DNA of 57,592 nucleotides from Bacillota bacterium (GTDB taxonomy: Bacteria; Bacillota; Dethiobacteria; DTU022), in contig JAUWPV010000009.1 of assembly GCA_030611385.1 (NCBI GenBank), positions 1 to 57,592 on the forward strand, in the 5' to 3' direction. The notes under the pieces were generated by a model that saw only the letters and a list, made by a program, of their open reading frames with translations, made no database searches and was not told the origin of the DNA. Position 1 is the stretch's first letter, and every line of letters starts with the position of its first letter. Position numbers and translations under genes: made by a program. Shown here piece after piece: positions 9,064-18,348 of the stretch.

Positions 9064-9328
9064 TAAATTGCAGCTCCTCCACGCTGGAAACCTGAAGTCC
9101 AATCTCTTCAAGTCTGTACAAGCCTTCAAGCTCTAACCCGTTATGCATCAGATATTCTCTTACAGCAGTGATTTCTTCACAACCACAGCGCAGCGCCGTA
9201 CCGCAGCTTGAGCTGATCCTGCGTGGTACCGGGACCATCTTAAACACAAAAGGTTGATTTTTAAGCAGGCTTTCCGCTTTTATTGCAAAAAAGGTAGTCG
9301 GAAAGGTTATGTAGCAGTTTGCGGTCAT
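9056..9328 (-). CDS. DUF3343 protein (putative Se/S carrier-like)
   Basis: A 90-residue protein. It begins MTANCYITFPTTFFAIKAE and contains RRISSSCGTALRCGCEE with a cysteine cluster near residues 41-49, as in DUF3343 proteins. The family is annotated as a putative selenium/sulfur carrier and occurs beside YedF/TusA, YedE and class V aminotransferases; its biochemical role is not established. The start at 9328 is preceded by AGAGG; longer readings lack a ribosome binding site. It is translationally coupled to the aminotransferase. Confidence 0.82.
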   Translation of the reverse strand: MTANCYITFPTTFFAIKAESLLKNQPFVFKMVPVPRRISSSCGTALRCGCEEITAVREYLMHNGLELEGLYRLEEIGLQVSSVEELQFNE

Positions 9329-9387
9329 AAAATTTCCTCTCGTGAAAAACCAGGCCGGGCGGTTTAAGAAACCCGGCATAATATATT

Positions 9388-9600
9388 CTACTGATACAGT
9401 TTTATTTTATAACCGTTCCCGTCATTTTCAACGTTTACTTTCCAACCCATACTTTTTGCGGCACGTGCGACATTATCACGGGCCACGGCGTTGCTAACCA
9501 ATACTTTAAGCGAGCTGCCGGAAGCTTGCTGTATAGCCTGCCTGGTCATAAGAACTGGTTCAGGACAAGATAAACCACGACAATCAACTAATTCAGACAT
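9388..9600 (-). CDS. TusA/YedF-like sulfur (selenium) carrier
   Basis: A 70-residue single-domain protein with the TusA signature DCRGLSCPEPVLMTRQAI. The cysteine of CPEP is the persulfide (or perselenide) carrier residue. The protein ends shortly after the single domain, so it lacks the C-terminal part of full-length YedF. Starting at 9600 it is preceded by GGGAGGG. It sits between YedE and DUF3343, and probably takes sulfur or selenium from the lyase or from the YedE importer. Confidence 0.9.
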   Translation of the reverse strand: MSELVDCRGLSCPEPVLMTRQAIQQASGSSLKVLVSNAVARDNVARAAKSMGWKVNVENDGNGYKIKLYQ

Positions 9601-9697
9601 AAGCGACCCTCCCATCATTTATATTTTAGCTTAAGCGCCAGGTTAGTCAATCATTTGTATATCCGTTATTATACTATGAAGCGTCCTTTTCACTATT

Positions 9698-10756
9698 TTA
9701 TTTTGCTTTTGTACGGGTTCTAATGTTAGCTGTGCCAATTATAAACAGAAGCACCAGGGATATAATAACGATAGCCTGGCCAGCAGGGGAAACGCTGGCC
9801 GGGCTGGCGGCCAATCCGAAGTTGTGCATAAAGGCAGCTCCGCAAAACATACCTACAACTGTTATCAGGGCATCGCCCTGTCCTTCACCGGTTAGGATCA
9901 GCTGTCGCAGGGGACATCCACCGGCAAGCACTGCCGCGAATCCGACTACGGTCATACCAAGAAAATTCCACAGGCTCTCCGTATGGGCTACCGGTTGCCC
10001 CTCAAACCCGGGTATTAGTTTACCGGTAATCAAGTTACCGATCAAGACAACAACGAATATAGCGGCCAATCCGAGGAAAAGATGATAATCTTTAAAGAGA
10101 ATGAGGTCGCGAATAGCACCCATGGTGCAGAGCCGGGTACGTTGTGCCAGAACCCCAACCAGCAAGCCCGCGCCTAAAGAAATAATCAGCGGCGCATGCA
10201 TTGAACCGGGGCCTTCTGCGCTGAAAAAGATAAAAGCCGGTGCTGTAACCAGTAAAATCAAAAACACTACTGCAAAAAATGGACCGGCAAAGCCGTTAAC
10301 AGGCGTTTGCTCCTGGCTGCGGCCCAGAGTGTATCCCCTTTTCAGGAATTGCGTGCCGAGCCATATCCCTAAAACATATCCCGGCAGGCCGACAAGTGCG
10401 TTCCAGTCTCCGCCGGCAAGGCGCAAAATCATACGCAGTGGGCATCCGAGAAATATAAGTGCTCCTACCATCATCAGCATTCCTAATATGAAACGTATAA
10501 CCGGGCTGGACCCGGCAGTTGATTTAAATTCACGTCCATGAAGAGCGATGATAAAAGCGCCGAGGACCAACCCGATTATTTCCGGTCGTAAATACTGCAC
10601 TACCACTGATCTGTGTAGTCCTAAACCACCGGCGGTATCCCTGATAAAACAGGCGATACAAAAACCCATATTAGCCGGGTTGCCAAACAAAACCAGGATT
10701 AACGCCAACAAGCCGACAATACCTCCGGCAATGATGATAAATAATCTATCGCGCAT
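9698..10756 (-). CDS. yedE: YedE-type sulfur/selenium transporter
   Basis: A 352-residue membrane protein with about ten helices. Two related halves each carry a cysteine-proline motif: FLGCPLRMILRLAGGDWNAL in the first half and LAGGCPLRQLILTGEGQGD in the second, which is the hallmark of the YeeE/YedE family. A cysteine pair also occurs near the N-terminus (FCIACFIRD). Members import thiosulfate, and a YedE subgroup is associated with selenium metabolism because it co-occurs with YedF and DUF3343. It is the first gene of this minus-strand cluster, with GGGAGG upstream, and faces a divergent LysR regulator. Confidence 0.87.
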   Translation of the reverse strand: MRDRLFIIIAGGIVGLLALILVLFGNPANMGFCIACFIRDTAGGLGLHRSVVVQYLRPEIIGLVLGAFIIALHGREFKSTAGSSPVIRFILGMLMMVGALIFLGCPLRMILRLAGGDWNALVGLPGYVLGIWLGTQFLKRGYTLGRSQEQTPVNGFAGPFFAVVFLILLVTAPAFIFFSAEGPGSMHAPLIISLGAGLLVGVLAQRTRLCTMGAIRDLILFKDYHLFLGLAAIFVVVLIGNLITGKLIPGFEGQPVAHTESLWNFLGMTVVGFAAVLAGGCPLRQLILTGEGQGDALITVVGMFCGAAFMHNFGLAASPASVSPAGQAIVIISLVLLFIIGTANIRTRTKAK

Positions 10757-10795
10757 AATTAACCTCCCTGCATATTAATGTTTTAAACTGCTTCT

Positions 10796-10902
10796 ATTAT
10801 AATGGAAGGCAAATTTATGATTAAATAAGAATTATTAATAGGAGAGTTCAACGTTATTAGGCAAGTAAAAACATAGACGGGATTTAAGATTAAACGTATA
10901 AT
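10796..10902. promoter_or_regulatory. Divergent promoters between yedE and the LysR gene
   Basis: On the minus strand a TATAAT lies at 10801-10796, about 40 bases upstream of yedE. On the plus strand TATAAT at 10897-10902 follows a weak -35 (TAGACG, 10874-10879) with 17-base spacing, serving the LysR gene. The AT-rich stretch between them is a likely LysR binding region, but I cannot single out the operator. Confidence 0.55.
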
Positions 10903-10929
10903 AGTAAAAAGATCGAAAGGTAGTGACAA

Positions 10930-11844
10930 ATGGATTTCGATCAGATCCGGGTTTTTTTAAATGTCGCTTCTCTGAAGAGTTTTTCCGAAACCGGGGAAAA
11001 GATGTTTATCAGCCAACCATCTGTCAGTGTCAGAATTAAAGCATTAGAAGAAGAGCTGGGTGTGGTCCTGTTTGACCGCTCCAAGGCCAGGGAACCATCC
11101 TTAACCGAAGCCGGTCGCATTTACCTCGATTATGCCCAGGCTTTTGTCAACTTGGAAGAAGAAAGTAGAGAAAAGCTGTCCCGACAAATTGAAGAAGCTG
11201 TCGGGTCAGTAAACATCGGGGCAAGTACTGTGCCGGGTACTTACTTACTACCTTCACTTCTGGCACGGTTCCGGGAATATACTTCTAAACAAGAATTTAA
11301 TATTAACATCCTCGATACAAGTGCAGTATTGGAAGGGGTCCTCAATTATAGTTACGATCTCGGTTTTGTCGGACTGACGAAACCGGATGAGCGTTTTGTA
11401 TTTATTCCATTGTTGGAAGATGAAATAGTTCTTTGTACACCAAAAGGCCTGTTTCTGAGTAGCCGCTTTCCAGATGGGGTGCCGATGGAACTCTGTTTTT
11501 CACACTATCTTCTGATGCGGGAAAAAGGATCGGCAACGCGACAGTTGTTTGAAAAAGCCCTGGTTAAGAACTGTTTATCGGTAGACAAGTTTAAAGGGGT
11601 AACTTATCTAAACAGTCTTGAAGGAATCAAACAAGGGGTTAAGCATAATCTCGGGGTAGCTTTTGTATCAAAACTTTCAGTACAGGATATGGCCGATACT
11701 GGTGCAGTTGATATTTTTCCAGTCAAAGAGCTGAATCTACGCCGTTTGCTATATCTTGTCTATCATCACAGCCGGATTCTCGGGGGGGCAGCCCGTAGAT
11801 TCAAAGATTTTACTATAGCGGAACACTGTTTAGAAACTGAATAA
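10930..11844 (+). CDS. LysR family transcriptional regulator
   Basis: A 304-residue protein with an N-terminal winged helix-turn-helix (MDFDQIRVFLNVASLKSFSE, then SQPSVSVRIKALEEELGVVL at residues 29-48) and a LysR effector-binding domain from about residue 90 (GSVNIGASTVPGTYLLPSLL). It is transcribed away from yedE. LysR regulators typically control the divergent operon, so it probably responds to sulfur or selenium status; the ligand is not visible from sequence. Confidence 0.92.
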   Translation: MDFDQIRVFLNVASLKSFSETGEKMFISQPSVSVRIKALEEELGVVLFDRSKAREPSLTEAGRIYLDYAQAFVNLEEESREKLSRQIEEAVGSVNIGASTVPGTYLLPSLLARFREYTSKQEFNINILDTSAVLEGVLNYSYDLGFVGLTKPDERFVFIPLLEDEIVLCTPKGLFLSSRFPDGVPMELCFSHYLLMREKGSATRQLFEKALVKNCLSVDKFKGVTYLNSLEGIKQGVKHNLGVAFVSKLSVQDMADTGAVDIFPVKELNLRRLLYLVYHHSRILGGAARRFKDFTIAEHCLETE

Positions 11845-11933
11845 TCCATAATAACGCCGATGCACAGTTGCATTTTAGTGGGTAGCCAAACTGATTATTA
11901 CTTTTTATTTGAGACAGATATTTTTATTATAGC

Positions 11934-11970
11934 GAGGGCAGGTCGCAGACACCCTGCTTAAAAAACAAGG
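11934..11970 (+). ncRNA. PreQ1-I riboswitch
   Basis: The stretch fits the preQ1 class I pattern: a 5-bp P1 stem (GCAGG / CCTGC), a loop with ACACCC, and an A-rich tail TTAAAAAACAAGG that folds back as an H-type pseudoknot. The last AAGG also acts as ribosome binding site for queT 16 bases later, so preQ1 binding would hide it and lower translation. It is next to a known preQ1 regulon gene, which makes the call solid. Confidence 0.9.
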
Positions 11971-11986
11971 CTAACAGGTAATATTA

Positions 11987-12460
11987 ATGGAAAAAACGGG
12001 ATTTCCGATTAACTATTGGACAAAGGCAGCTATGATCGGAGCAGTATATGCACTTTTAACAGTAATCTTTGCCCCAATTAGCTATGGGATGATCCAGGTT
12101 CGCATTTCAGAAATGCTAATGATTCTACCTTTTTTTACAGCGGCAGCAATACCGGGTCTTTTTGTCGGCTGTGTTATCGCCAATATTATTGGCGGTTACG
12201 GTATCCTTGATGTTGTATTCGGCAGTTTAGCTACACTGATATCAGCTTATCTGGTTTCAAAAATTAGCAATAAGTACCTTGTTCCACTGCCTCCGGTAAT
12301 TATTAACGCTGTTGTAGTCGGCCTGATTCTGCATCTTGTTTTGGATTTGCCTTTCTACCTGACCGCAATATGGATAGGTCTTGGCCAGCTGATTGCCTGT
12401 TATGGCTTGGGGCTTCCTCTGTTATTCTTACTGGCAAGGCACCGTCACATATTTGATTAA
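11987..12460 (+). CDS. queT: QueT queuosine precursor transporter
   Basis: A 157-residue membrane protein with five to six helices and the QueT family pattern: [20 protein letters not shown] near residue 35 and [20 protein letters not shown] near residue 65. It serves as the substrate-binding S component of an ECF transporter for queuosine precursors such as preQ1. The preQ1-I riboswitch directly upstream gives feedback control. The queuosine enzymes queA and tgt lie 3.7-6 kb downstream in this window. The ECF energising module is not in the window. Confidence 0.92.
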   Translation: MEKTGFPINYWTKAAMIGAVYALLTVIFAPISYGMIQVRISEMLMILPFFTAAAIPGLFVGCVIANIIGGYGILDVVFGSLATLISAYLVSKISNKYLVPLPPVIINAVVVGLILHLVLDLPFYLTAIWIGLGQLIACYGLGLPLLFLLARHRHIFD

Positions 12461-12489
12461 AGATTATTATAACCCGAGGAGGTATGCGA

Positions 12490-13239
12490 ATGTCAGGTCA
12501 TTCCAAATGGGCCAATACCAAACACAGAAAAGCCAGAGTAGATGAGCAAAAAGGTAAAATATTTACCAAAATTGCCCGGGAAATTTTAGTGGCTGCCCGT
12601 GTAGGTGGCGAAGATCCTAATGCTAATTTCCGCCTCAGGCTGGCGTTGCAAAAAGCGCGTGACAACAACATGCCAAACGATAATATTCAGCGCGCCATTC
12701 AAAAAGGGGTCGGCAGTCAGGATGGATCAATCTATGAACAGTCAAACTATGAAGGGTATGCCGCCGGTGGTGTCGCAGTGCTGCTTGAGGTAATGACTGA
12801 CAATAAAAATCGCACTGTTGCGGAAATCCGACATATCTTTTCCCGCCATGGTGGTAGCCTCGGTGAGACCGGCTGTGTCTCGTGGATGTTTAGTCGAAAA
12901 GGGCTATTGTCTGTCAATGAAAGCGAACTGGCTATGGATGAAGACGATTTGATGCTGGCAGCTCTCGATGCGGGAGCTGAGGATGTTGAACTTGATGATG
13001 GCGGTAGCTACAGCATATCTGCGGAACTGGATAAATTTGAAACAGTCAGGCAGCAGCTGCAAGATCAGGGTATTCCGATTGCTTCATTCGAGGTAGCCAT
13101 GCTTCCCAGTACATCAATCGAAGTCACCGATCCAGAGATGGCCGCCAGAATTATCAGGTTAATGGAGGCTCTCGAAGATCACGACGACGTTCAGAATGTC
13201 TATGCCAATTTTGACATCCCTGATGCACTGCTGGCCTAA
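12490..13239 (+). CDS. YebC/PmpR family protein
   Basis: A 249-residue protein starting [14 protein letters not shown], the invariant N-terminus of the YebC/PmpR family. The three-domain fold is visible through [14 protein letters not shown] and [14 protein letters not shown]. Members bind DNA or, in some bacteria, assist translation of proline-rich stretches. I chose the ATG at 12490, eight bases from GGAGG, over the one at 12484. It is upstream of ruvC, a gene order common in bacteria. Confidence 0.93.
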   Translation: MSGHSKWANTKHRKARVDEQKGKIFTKIAREILVAARVGGEDPNANFRLRLALQKARDNNMPNDNIQRAIQKGVGSQDGSIYEQSNYEGYAAGGVAVLLEVMTDNKNRTVAEIRHIFSRHGGSLGETGCVSWMFSRKGLLSVNESELAMDEDDLMLAALDAGAEDVELDDGGSYSISAELDKFETVRQQLQDQGIPIASFEVAMLPSTSIEVTDPEMAARIIRLMEALEDHDDVQNVYANFDIPDALLA

Positions 13240-13276
13240 AAACATTCTTGTATGTTTAGAAAGTACAGGTGAATCG

Positions 13277-13777
13277 ATGCGTGTTATCGGGATAGATCCG
13301 GGTGTTGCTATAACCGGTTACGCTGTAGTCGAAGAATGCGGCAGCGATTATACATGTATTTCCTCCGGCTGCATTCTGACAAAGAGTGATTTGTCTGCTG
13401 CTGTGCGGTTAGAAGCGATCCATAATCAGGTCTTTGAGCTGATCTCGCTCTACAGCCCGCAAGCTTTGGTCATTGAGAAAATATTTTTTAGTAAAAATGT
13501 CCGCACCGCATTCCAGGTTGGTGAGGCACGCGGTGTGATCATTCTTGCTGCCGCCCGTTGCAACCTTCAGCTTTTTGAATATACACCCCTGCAGGTAAAA
13601 CAGGCTGTTGCCGGTTACGGCAGGGCGGAAAAGGTGCAGGTGCAAAAGATGGTTCAGATACTGCTTAAACTTCCACAGCAGCCTGCTGTTGACGATGAAG
13701 CAGATGCCATGGCTATTGCCCTCTGCTACCTGCAAAATCGCCGCTTTCAGGAAGCGGTAAAAGGAGGCCGGTCTTAA
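13277..13777 (+). CDS. ruvC: Holliday junction endonuclease RuvC
   Basis: A 166-residue RNase H-fold resolvase. The four metal-binding acids are in place: Asp7 (IGIDPG), Glu67 (LVIEKIFF), and Asp140 and Asp143 (VDDEADAMAIALCY). It cuts Holliday junctions in complex with RuvAB. The start at 13277 gives the standard MRVIGIDPG N-terminus, with AGGTGA upstream. The ruvA start follows with no gap. Confidence 0.95.
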   Translation: MRVIGIDPGVAITGYAVVEECGSDYTCISSGCILTKSDLSAAVRLEAIHNQVFELISLYSPQALVIEKIFFSKNVRTAFQVGEARGVIILAAARCNLQLFEYTPLQVKQAVAGYGRAEKVQVQKMVQILLKLPQQPAVDDEADAMAIALCYLQNRRFQEAVKGGRS

Positions 13778-14383
13778 ATGATCGATTATTTAAAAGGATC
13801 TCTAATCGCGGTGAACCCCGGAAGAGCGATTCTTGAGATTGGCGGTATCGGGATTTCCCTCGAGATGCCTCCGGCTGAAAATGGCCTGCACGCCCTGATT
13901 GGACAGGAGGTAACCCTCTATACCCGCCTGATGATTAAAGAAGACGAACTGTTTATCTATGGTTTTCGGGCAGCAGAAGAACGTAAACTTTTTAACCTTA
14001 TTTTGAGTGTCGGCGGGTTCGGACCGCGCCTGGCGCTTTCTTTATTGAGCATTTTTACCGTTTCACAGCTTTATGTTGCGGTTTTGGAAGAAAACATAGC
14101 GCAGCTTTGTCGCGCCCACGGAGTCGGGCGTAAAGCTGCCCAGCGCCTGGTGCTGGAGCTTAAAGAAAAACTACCAAAAGTGATCTCAACCGAAGAACTG
14201 GTAGCGGGTTCTGTTTCCCGGGCTGGTTCTTCGGTTTTAAATGATATTACCGAAGCGCTTTGTGCTCTCGGTTATTCCCCCGGGGAAGCGGCAGCCGCTG
14301 TCAGTAAAGTTGATGAGCAGAACAAGCAAGCTTCACGTGAAGAGTTATTGAAGCTTGCCTTAAAGAGTATGGCCAATAGTTAG
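13778..14383 (+). CDS. ruvA: Holliday junction branch migration protein RuvA
   Basis: A 201-residue protein with the three RuvA domains: an N-terminal OB fold (MIDYLKGSLIAVNPGRAILE), central helix-hairpin-helix repeats (LSVGGFGPRLALSLLS and AHGVGRKAAQRLVLELKEKL), and a C-terminal domain that binds RuvB (ALCALGYSPGEAAAAV). It is encoded directly after ruvC with GGAGG inside the ruvC end. Confidence 0.95.
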   Translation: MIDYLKGSLIAVNPGRAILEIGGIGISLEMPPAENGLHALIGQEVTLYTRLMIKEDELFIYGFRAAEERKLFNLILSVGGFGPRLALSLLSIFTVSQLYVAVLEENIAQLCRAHGVGRKAAQRLVLELKEKLPKVISTEELVAGSVSRAGSSVLNDITEALCALGYSPGEAAAAVSKVDEQNKQASREELLKLALKSMANS

Positions 14384-14420
14384 GTGAATGAACTGAATGC
14401 TCTTCTGAGAGGAGAAGCAG

Positions 14421-15443
14421 ATGCAGGAAAGGATTGTATCGGCGCTACATCAATCTGAAGACGATCCGCAAATTGAAATCGGCCTCAGGCCGCGTTCCCT
14501 GCAGGAATACGTCGGGCAGGAAAAAATAAAGGAAAAGCTCAAGATATATATCCAGGCTGCTCTGGAAAGAAAAGAGGCTTTGGATCATGTTTTACTTTAT
14601 GGTCCGCCGGGCCTCGGTAAAACAACACTCGCCCACATTATAGCCTGGGAACTGGGTGTAAGTATTCGCATCACTGCCGGGCCGGCTATTGAACGACCCG
14701 GTGATCTGGCTGCGATATTGACTAACCTGGGTCACGGTGATGTGCTTTTTATCGATGAAATTCACCGCCTCAGCCACTCAGTCGAAGAAATTCTCTACCC
14801 GGCAATGGAAGATAATGCACTTGATATAATTATCGGTAAGGGACCGGGTGCCCGCTCACTGCGCCTTGACCTGCCACCATTTACCTTGATCGGCGCTACC
14901 GTTCGAGCCGGATTACTCACCTCACCACTGCGCGATCGTTTTGGCGTAGTTGAACGGCTTGATTTTTACTCTCCTGCTGAATTGAAACAGATCATCTTGC
15001 GCTCGGCGAACATTCTCAATGTAAAAATAGAAAATGAAGGTTCCGAAAACATTGCCCGGGCCTCGCGAGGCACGCCACGTGTGGCTAACCGTCTGCTAAA
15101 ACGGGTGCGCGATTATGCCCAGGTAAAGGCAGACAATGTAATAACCGGTGTCGTAGCCGACGCAGCATTGCAGATGCTGCAGTTGGATCAGAAGGGCCTT
15201 GATGAAATCGACCGCCGTTTGTTAACTGCTTTAGTAGAGAAATTTGATGGTGGTCCAGTTGGCCTCGATACATTAGCTGCCTGTATCAGTGAGGAACCGG
15301 AAACGCTTGAAGACGTTTATGAACCTTACTTGATGCAGCTGGGTTTGCTTAAGAGAACTGCACGGGGGCGCATGGCGACAAGCGAAGTTTATACCTACTT
15401 AAACTTGAAAACCAAAGCTGATCCCCAACAGAAATTGTGGTAA
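14421..15443 (+). CDS. ruvB: Holliday junction branch migration helicase RuvB
   Basis: A 340-residue AAA+ motor. It has the N-terminal [19 protein letters not shown], Walker [13 protein letters not shown], Walker [10 protein letters not shown], sensor 1 [11 protein letters not shown], the arginine finger in SPLRDRFG, and the C-terminal winged helix ending near [16 protein letters not shown]. It pumps DNA through RuvA-bound junctions. Confidence 0.96.
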   Translation: MQERIVSALHQSEDDPQIEIGLRPRSLQEYVGQEKIKEKLKIYIQAALERKEALDHVLLYGPPGLGKTTLAHIIAWELGVSIRITAGPAIERPGDLAAILTNLGHGDVLFIDEIHRLSHSVEEILYPAMEDNALDIIIGKGPGARSLRLDLPPFTLIGATVRAGLLTSPLRDRFGVVERLDFYSPAELKQIILRSANILNVKIENEGSENIARASRGTPRVANRLLKRVRDYAQVKADNVITGVVADAALQMLQLDQKGLDEIDRRLLTALVEKFDGGPVGLDTLAACISEEPETLEDVYEPYLMQLGLLKRTARGRMATSEVYTYLNLKTKADPQQKLW

Positions 15444-15461
15444 ACAGCGGAGGGCTCTAAA

Positions 15462-15680
15462 ATGCCTGCTCTCGAATCACTCGGCAGAATGCTTTTGATC
15501 GGCGGCGGCTTGCTTGCCGGTGCCGGGCTGGTTCTTATTCTCTTCGGCCGCTTAGGATTAGGCCGTCTGCCCGGAGATATCTTTATCCAGAGAGATAATA
15601 TTAGTTTTTACTTTCCCCTGGCTACTATGCTCCTGGTCAGCATTGTGCTGACTCTGCTGGTTAATCTGTTCAGACGTTAA
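15462..15680 (+). CDS. DUF2905 small membrane protein
   Basis: A 72-residue protein with two hydrophobic helices and the conserved loop GLGRLPGDIFIQRDN between them, which is the DUF2905 signature. Such proteins are often encoded just after ruvB in Firmicutes. The function is unknown. Confidence 0.85.
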   Translation: MPALESLGRMLLIGGGLLAGAGLVLILFGRLGLGRLPGDIFIQRDNISFYFPLATMLLVSIVLTLLVNLFRR

Positions 15681-15697
15681 TAAAGAATAGGAGTCTA

Positions 15698-16729
15698 ATG
15701 GAATACGGTAAATTAAGCGACTACGATTACCACCTGCCCCCTGAACTTATCGCCCAGGAGCCGCTTTTGCAAAGAGACAAATCAAGGATGCTCGTTTTAA
15801 ACCGCAGTAATAAAAGCACTGAACATACCACTTTTAATCAACTTCCTGCTTACCTGCAGACCGGCGATCTACTTGTTTTGAACAATACCAGGGTTATACC
15901 GGCTCGATTGATCGGTAAGATTCCCGGAAGAGCAACTGATGTGGAATTATTACTTCTCCATAAGCTAGCCAACGGTAACTGGGTTGCCATGGCCAAGCCT
16001 GGGCGAAAACTTAGGCCGGGTACAAAAGTGGAAATGGCCTACGCAGTCGAAGCTTATATCGTTGATTATGTGGATGGTGGCCTACGGGAAGTTCAGTTTT
16101 CTGCTCCCGAGCCTTTCGAACAGATTCTGCCCCGTTTGGGAAAGGTTCCACTGCCTCCATATATCAAAAAAGAAGTAGAAGATCCCGCTCAGTATCAAAC
16201 TATCTATGCGACTGAAGACGGTTCGGCAGCAGCGCCGACAGCAGGCTTTCATTTCACCGACACGGTATTTAACGCACTGCAAGAAAAAGGAATCACCTGG
16301 ACCTTTATTACTCTTCATATCGGCCCGGGCACCTTCCAGCCGGTGAAAGTCGAAGATATTCGCGACCATGTCATGCATCAGGAATACTTTCGGATCGATT
16401 CTGCTACAGCTTCCCAACTTAACCGGGCCAGAGAGGGTGGTAGGCGCATCATCGCTGTTGGGACCACTGCCTGCCGGGTCCTCGAAACTGCTGCCGACAG
16501 TGCGGGAATCTTTAAAGCGCAGGAAGGATGGAGCGGCTTGTATATCTATCCCGGTTTCACCTTTCGTGCGGTTGACGCTATGCTCACAAACTTTCATTTG
16601 CCGCATTCTTCATTGCTGATGTTGGTCACAGCCCTGGCCGGGCACAAGGCAATTATGTCTGCATACCGGGAGGCTGTGGAAAAAAAATACCGTTTTTTCA
16701 GTTTTGGCGATTGCATGTTGATATTGTAA
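15698..16729 (+). CDS. queA: S-adenosylmethionine:tRNA ribosyltransferase-isomerase QueA
   Basis: A 343-residue enzyme of queuosine synthesis that transfers and rearranges the ribosyl group of SAM onto preQ1 in tRNA to form epoxyqueuosine. The family blocks are present: DYHLPPELIAQEPLLQRDKS at the N-terminus, LVLNNTRVIPARL near residue 65, GSAAAPTAGFHFT near residue 175, and LTNFHLPHSSLLMLV near the end. It is followed by tgt, the preceding step of the pathway. Confidence 0.95.
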   Translation: MEYGKLSDYDYHLPPELIAQEPLLQRDKSRMLVLNRSNKSTEHTTFNQLPAYLQTGDLLVLNNTRVIPARLIGKIPGRATDVELLLLHKLANGNWVAMAKPGRKLRPGTKVEMAYAVEAYIVDYVDGGLREVQFSAPEPFEQILPRLGKVPLPPYIKKEVEDPAQYQTIYATEDGSAAAPTAGFHFTDTVFNALQEKGITWTFITLHIGPGTFQPVKVEDIRDHVMHQEYFRIDSATASQLNRAREGGRRIIAVGTTACRVLETAADSAGIFKAQEGWSGLYIYPGFTFRAVDAMLTNFHLPHSSLLMLVTALAGHKAIMSAYREAVEKKYRFFSFGDCMLIL

Positions 16730-16828
16730 ACCCTTATATTAATGAACTTACCGGAAATAAAGGAAGCAAGCAGCGTATCGCAAAATGTAATTGACAGTAA
16801 AACCTGCTTAAGATAAGCTATAGACTGG

Positions 16829-17965
16829 ATGAATGATATGCCCATAAAATTTACAATAATCCAAAAGTGTCCCGATACCCGTGCACGTTTGGGCACGCTG
16901 CAAACAGCACACGGGACAGTCAAAACCCCGGCTTTTATGCCGGTCGGGACACAGGGAACGGTCAAAGCCATAACTGTCGACGAATTAGGCGAAATGGGCA
17001 TCGGCCTGATCTTGAGCAACTGTTACCACCTGTTTTTACGTCCGGGTATCGAAGTAATTGCCCGGCACGGCGGATTGCACCGGTTTATGAACTGGGATGG
17101 TGCTATCCTTACCGACAGCGGTGGCTTCCAGATATTTAGTCTCGGTGGACTGCGGAAGATTGACGATCAGGGAGTTACTTTTACCTCTCATATTGATGGT
17201 TCAACACACTTTCTGACACCGGAAAGGGTAACGCGTCTCCAGAATATGCTCGGTTCCGATATCGCCATGGTTCTCGACCAGTGTCCACCCTATCCCGCCG
17301 GGCAGAACGAAGTCAGAGAAGCGGTTAAACGCTCCGGGAAGTGGGCCCGTCGCTGTAAACAGGCTCACTTGCGGGAAGATCAAGCTCTTTTTGCTATTGT
17401 CCAGGGCGGAGTTTACGAAAATTTACGCCGGGAATCAGCCGCCGAACTGGCTGAAATCGGTTTTGACGGCTTCGCCATCGGTGGTTTGAGTGTCGGTGAA
17501 CCAAAAGAGCTGATGTACGCGGCCTTGAATTATACAGTTCCGCAGTTGCCACCGGAAAAGGTCCATTACCTGATGGGGGTAGGCTCGCCGGACGCTTTGC
17601 TAGAAGGAGTTAGGTTGGGAATCGATATCTTCGATTGCGTTCTGCCGACCCGCATCGCCCGCAATGGCCGGGTGATGACCGCGCAAGGCTACCTGCCCAT
17701 CCGAAACAGTATTTACTCGACCGACCTTTCTCCGCTCGATGAAGCTTGCAGTTGCCCTGTTTGCAATAGTTACAGCAGGGCTTATATACGGCATCTGCTC
17801 AATGCTGGAGAAATTCTGGGCTTAAGGTTAACAACGTATCACAACCTTTACTACCTGGATCGGCTAATGCAAGAAATCAGGAAAGCCGTTAGCGAGAATC
17901 GTTTTGAACAGTATTACCGAGAAGTGAGTCCATCACTTAAAAAAATGTATGGAGGTGTTGTTTAG
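16829..17965 (+). CDS. tgt: tRNA-guanine transglycosylase
   Basis: A 378-residue enzyme that exchanges guanine 34 of Asn, Asp, His and Tyr tRNAs for preQ1. It shows the catalytic Asp in LTDSGGFQIFSL, the nucleophile Asp in FDCVLPTRIARNG, and the zinc site CSCPVC plus a downstream histidine (YIRHLL). The start may be ATG 16829 or ATG 16838. A weak promoter-like TTGACA lies at about 16790. Its stop overlaps the GTG start of yajC. Confidence 0.95.
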   Translation: MNDMPIKFTIIQKCPDTRARLGTLQTAHGTVKTPAFMPVGTQGTVKAITVDELGEMGIGLILSNCYHLFLRPGIEVIARHGGLHRFMNWDGAILTDSGGFQIFSLGGLRKIDDQGVTFTSHIDGSTHFLTPERVTRLQNMLGSDIAMVLDQCPPYPAGQNEVREAVKRSGKWARRCKQAHLREDQALFAIVQGGVYENLRRESAAELAEIGFDGFAIGGLSVGEPKELMYAALNYTVPQLPPEKVHYLMGVGSPDALLEGVRLGIDIFDCVLPTRIARNGRVMTAQGYLPIRNSIYSTDLSPLDEACSCPVCNSYSRAYIRHLLNAGEILGLRLTTYHNLYYLDRLMQEIRKAVSENRFEQYYREVSPSLKKMYGGVV

Positions 17966-18243
17966 TGGAAGCTTTAGGTAATCTCCAAGGTTTTATTCCC
18001 CTTATTTTGCTGTTTGTTATTTTTTATTTTTTGCTGATTCGGCCACAACAGAAACAGCAAAAACAGCGCAAGGAAATGTTGAAAAATGTTAAGAAAGGTG
18101 ACCGTATTGTTACCATCGGGGGTGTTTATGGGGTAATTAAAGAGATTGACGAAAAGGTAATCTCTTTGAATGTTGCCGATAAGTTAAACCTGAAGTATGC
18201 TCGCGCGGCGATAGAAAGAATTGTCCAGGGTGAAAATGAGTAG
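17965..18243 (+). CDS. yajC: Preprotein translocase subunit YajC
   Basis: A 92-residue protein with one N-terminal membrane helix (residues 8-28), then the family motif FLLIRPQQKQQK and a small cytoplasmic domain with GDRIVTIGGVYGVI. It belongs to the SecDF-YajC accessory complex of the Sec translocon. The GTG start overlaps the tgt stop (TAGTG), with GGAGGTG upstream. secD and secF, which often follow, are not found here: a terminator comes next. Confidence 0.93.
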   Translation: MEALGNLQGFIPLILLFVIFYFLLIRPQQKQQKQRKEMLKNVKKGDRIVTIGGVYGVIKEIDEKVISLNVADKLNLKYARAAIERIVQGENE

Positions 18244-18295
18244 ATTTCTGTAGACAACCGGAAAACAAACCGGCGCGAAAAGAAATGCCTATTTT

Positions 18296-18348
18296 AAAAA
18301 GACACTCCTTTCAAGCACCGGACTGGTGTTGGAAGAGAGTGTCTTTTT
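18296..18348 (+). terminator. Rho-independent terminator after yajC
   Basis: A long stem pairs AAAAAGACACTC (18296-18307) with GAGTGTCTTTTT (18337-18348), with an inner AGCACC/GGTGTT helix in the loop. A and T runs on both sides make it work in either direction. The following 130 bases to the next gene hold nothing I recognise. Confidence 0.9.

Noticed and set aside
10101-10541. Long plus-strand reading frames opposite yedE
   Set aside because: They are rich in Pro, Arg and Lys, lack ribosome binding sites, and lie antisense to a clear membrane protein gene.
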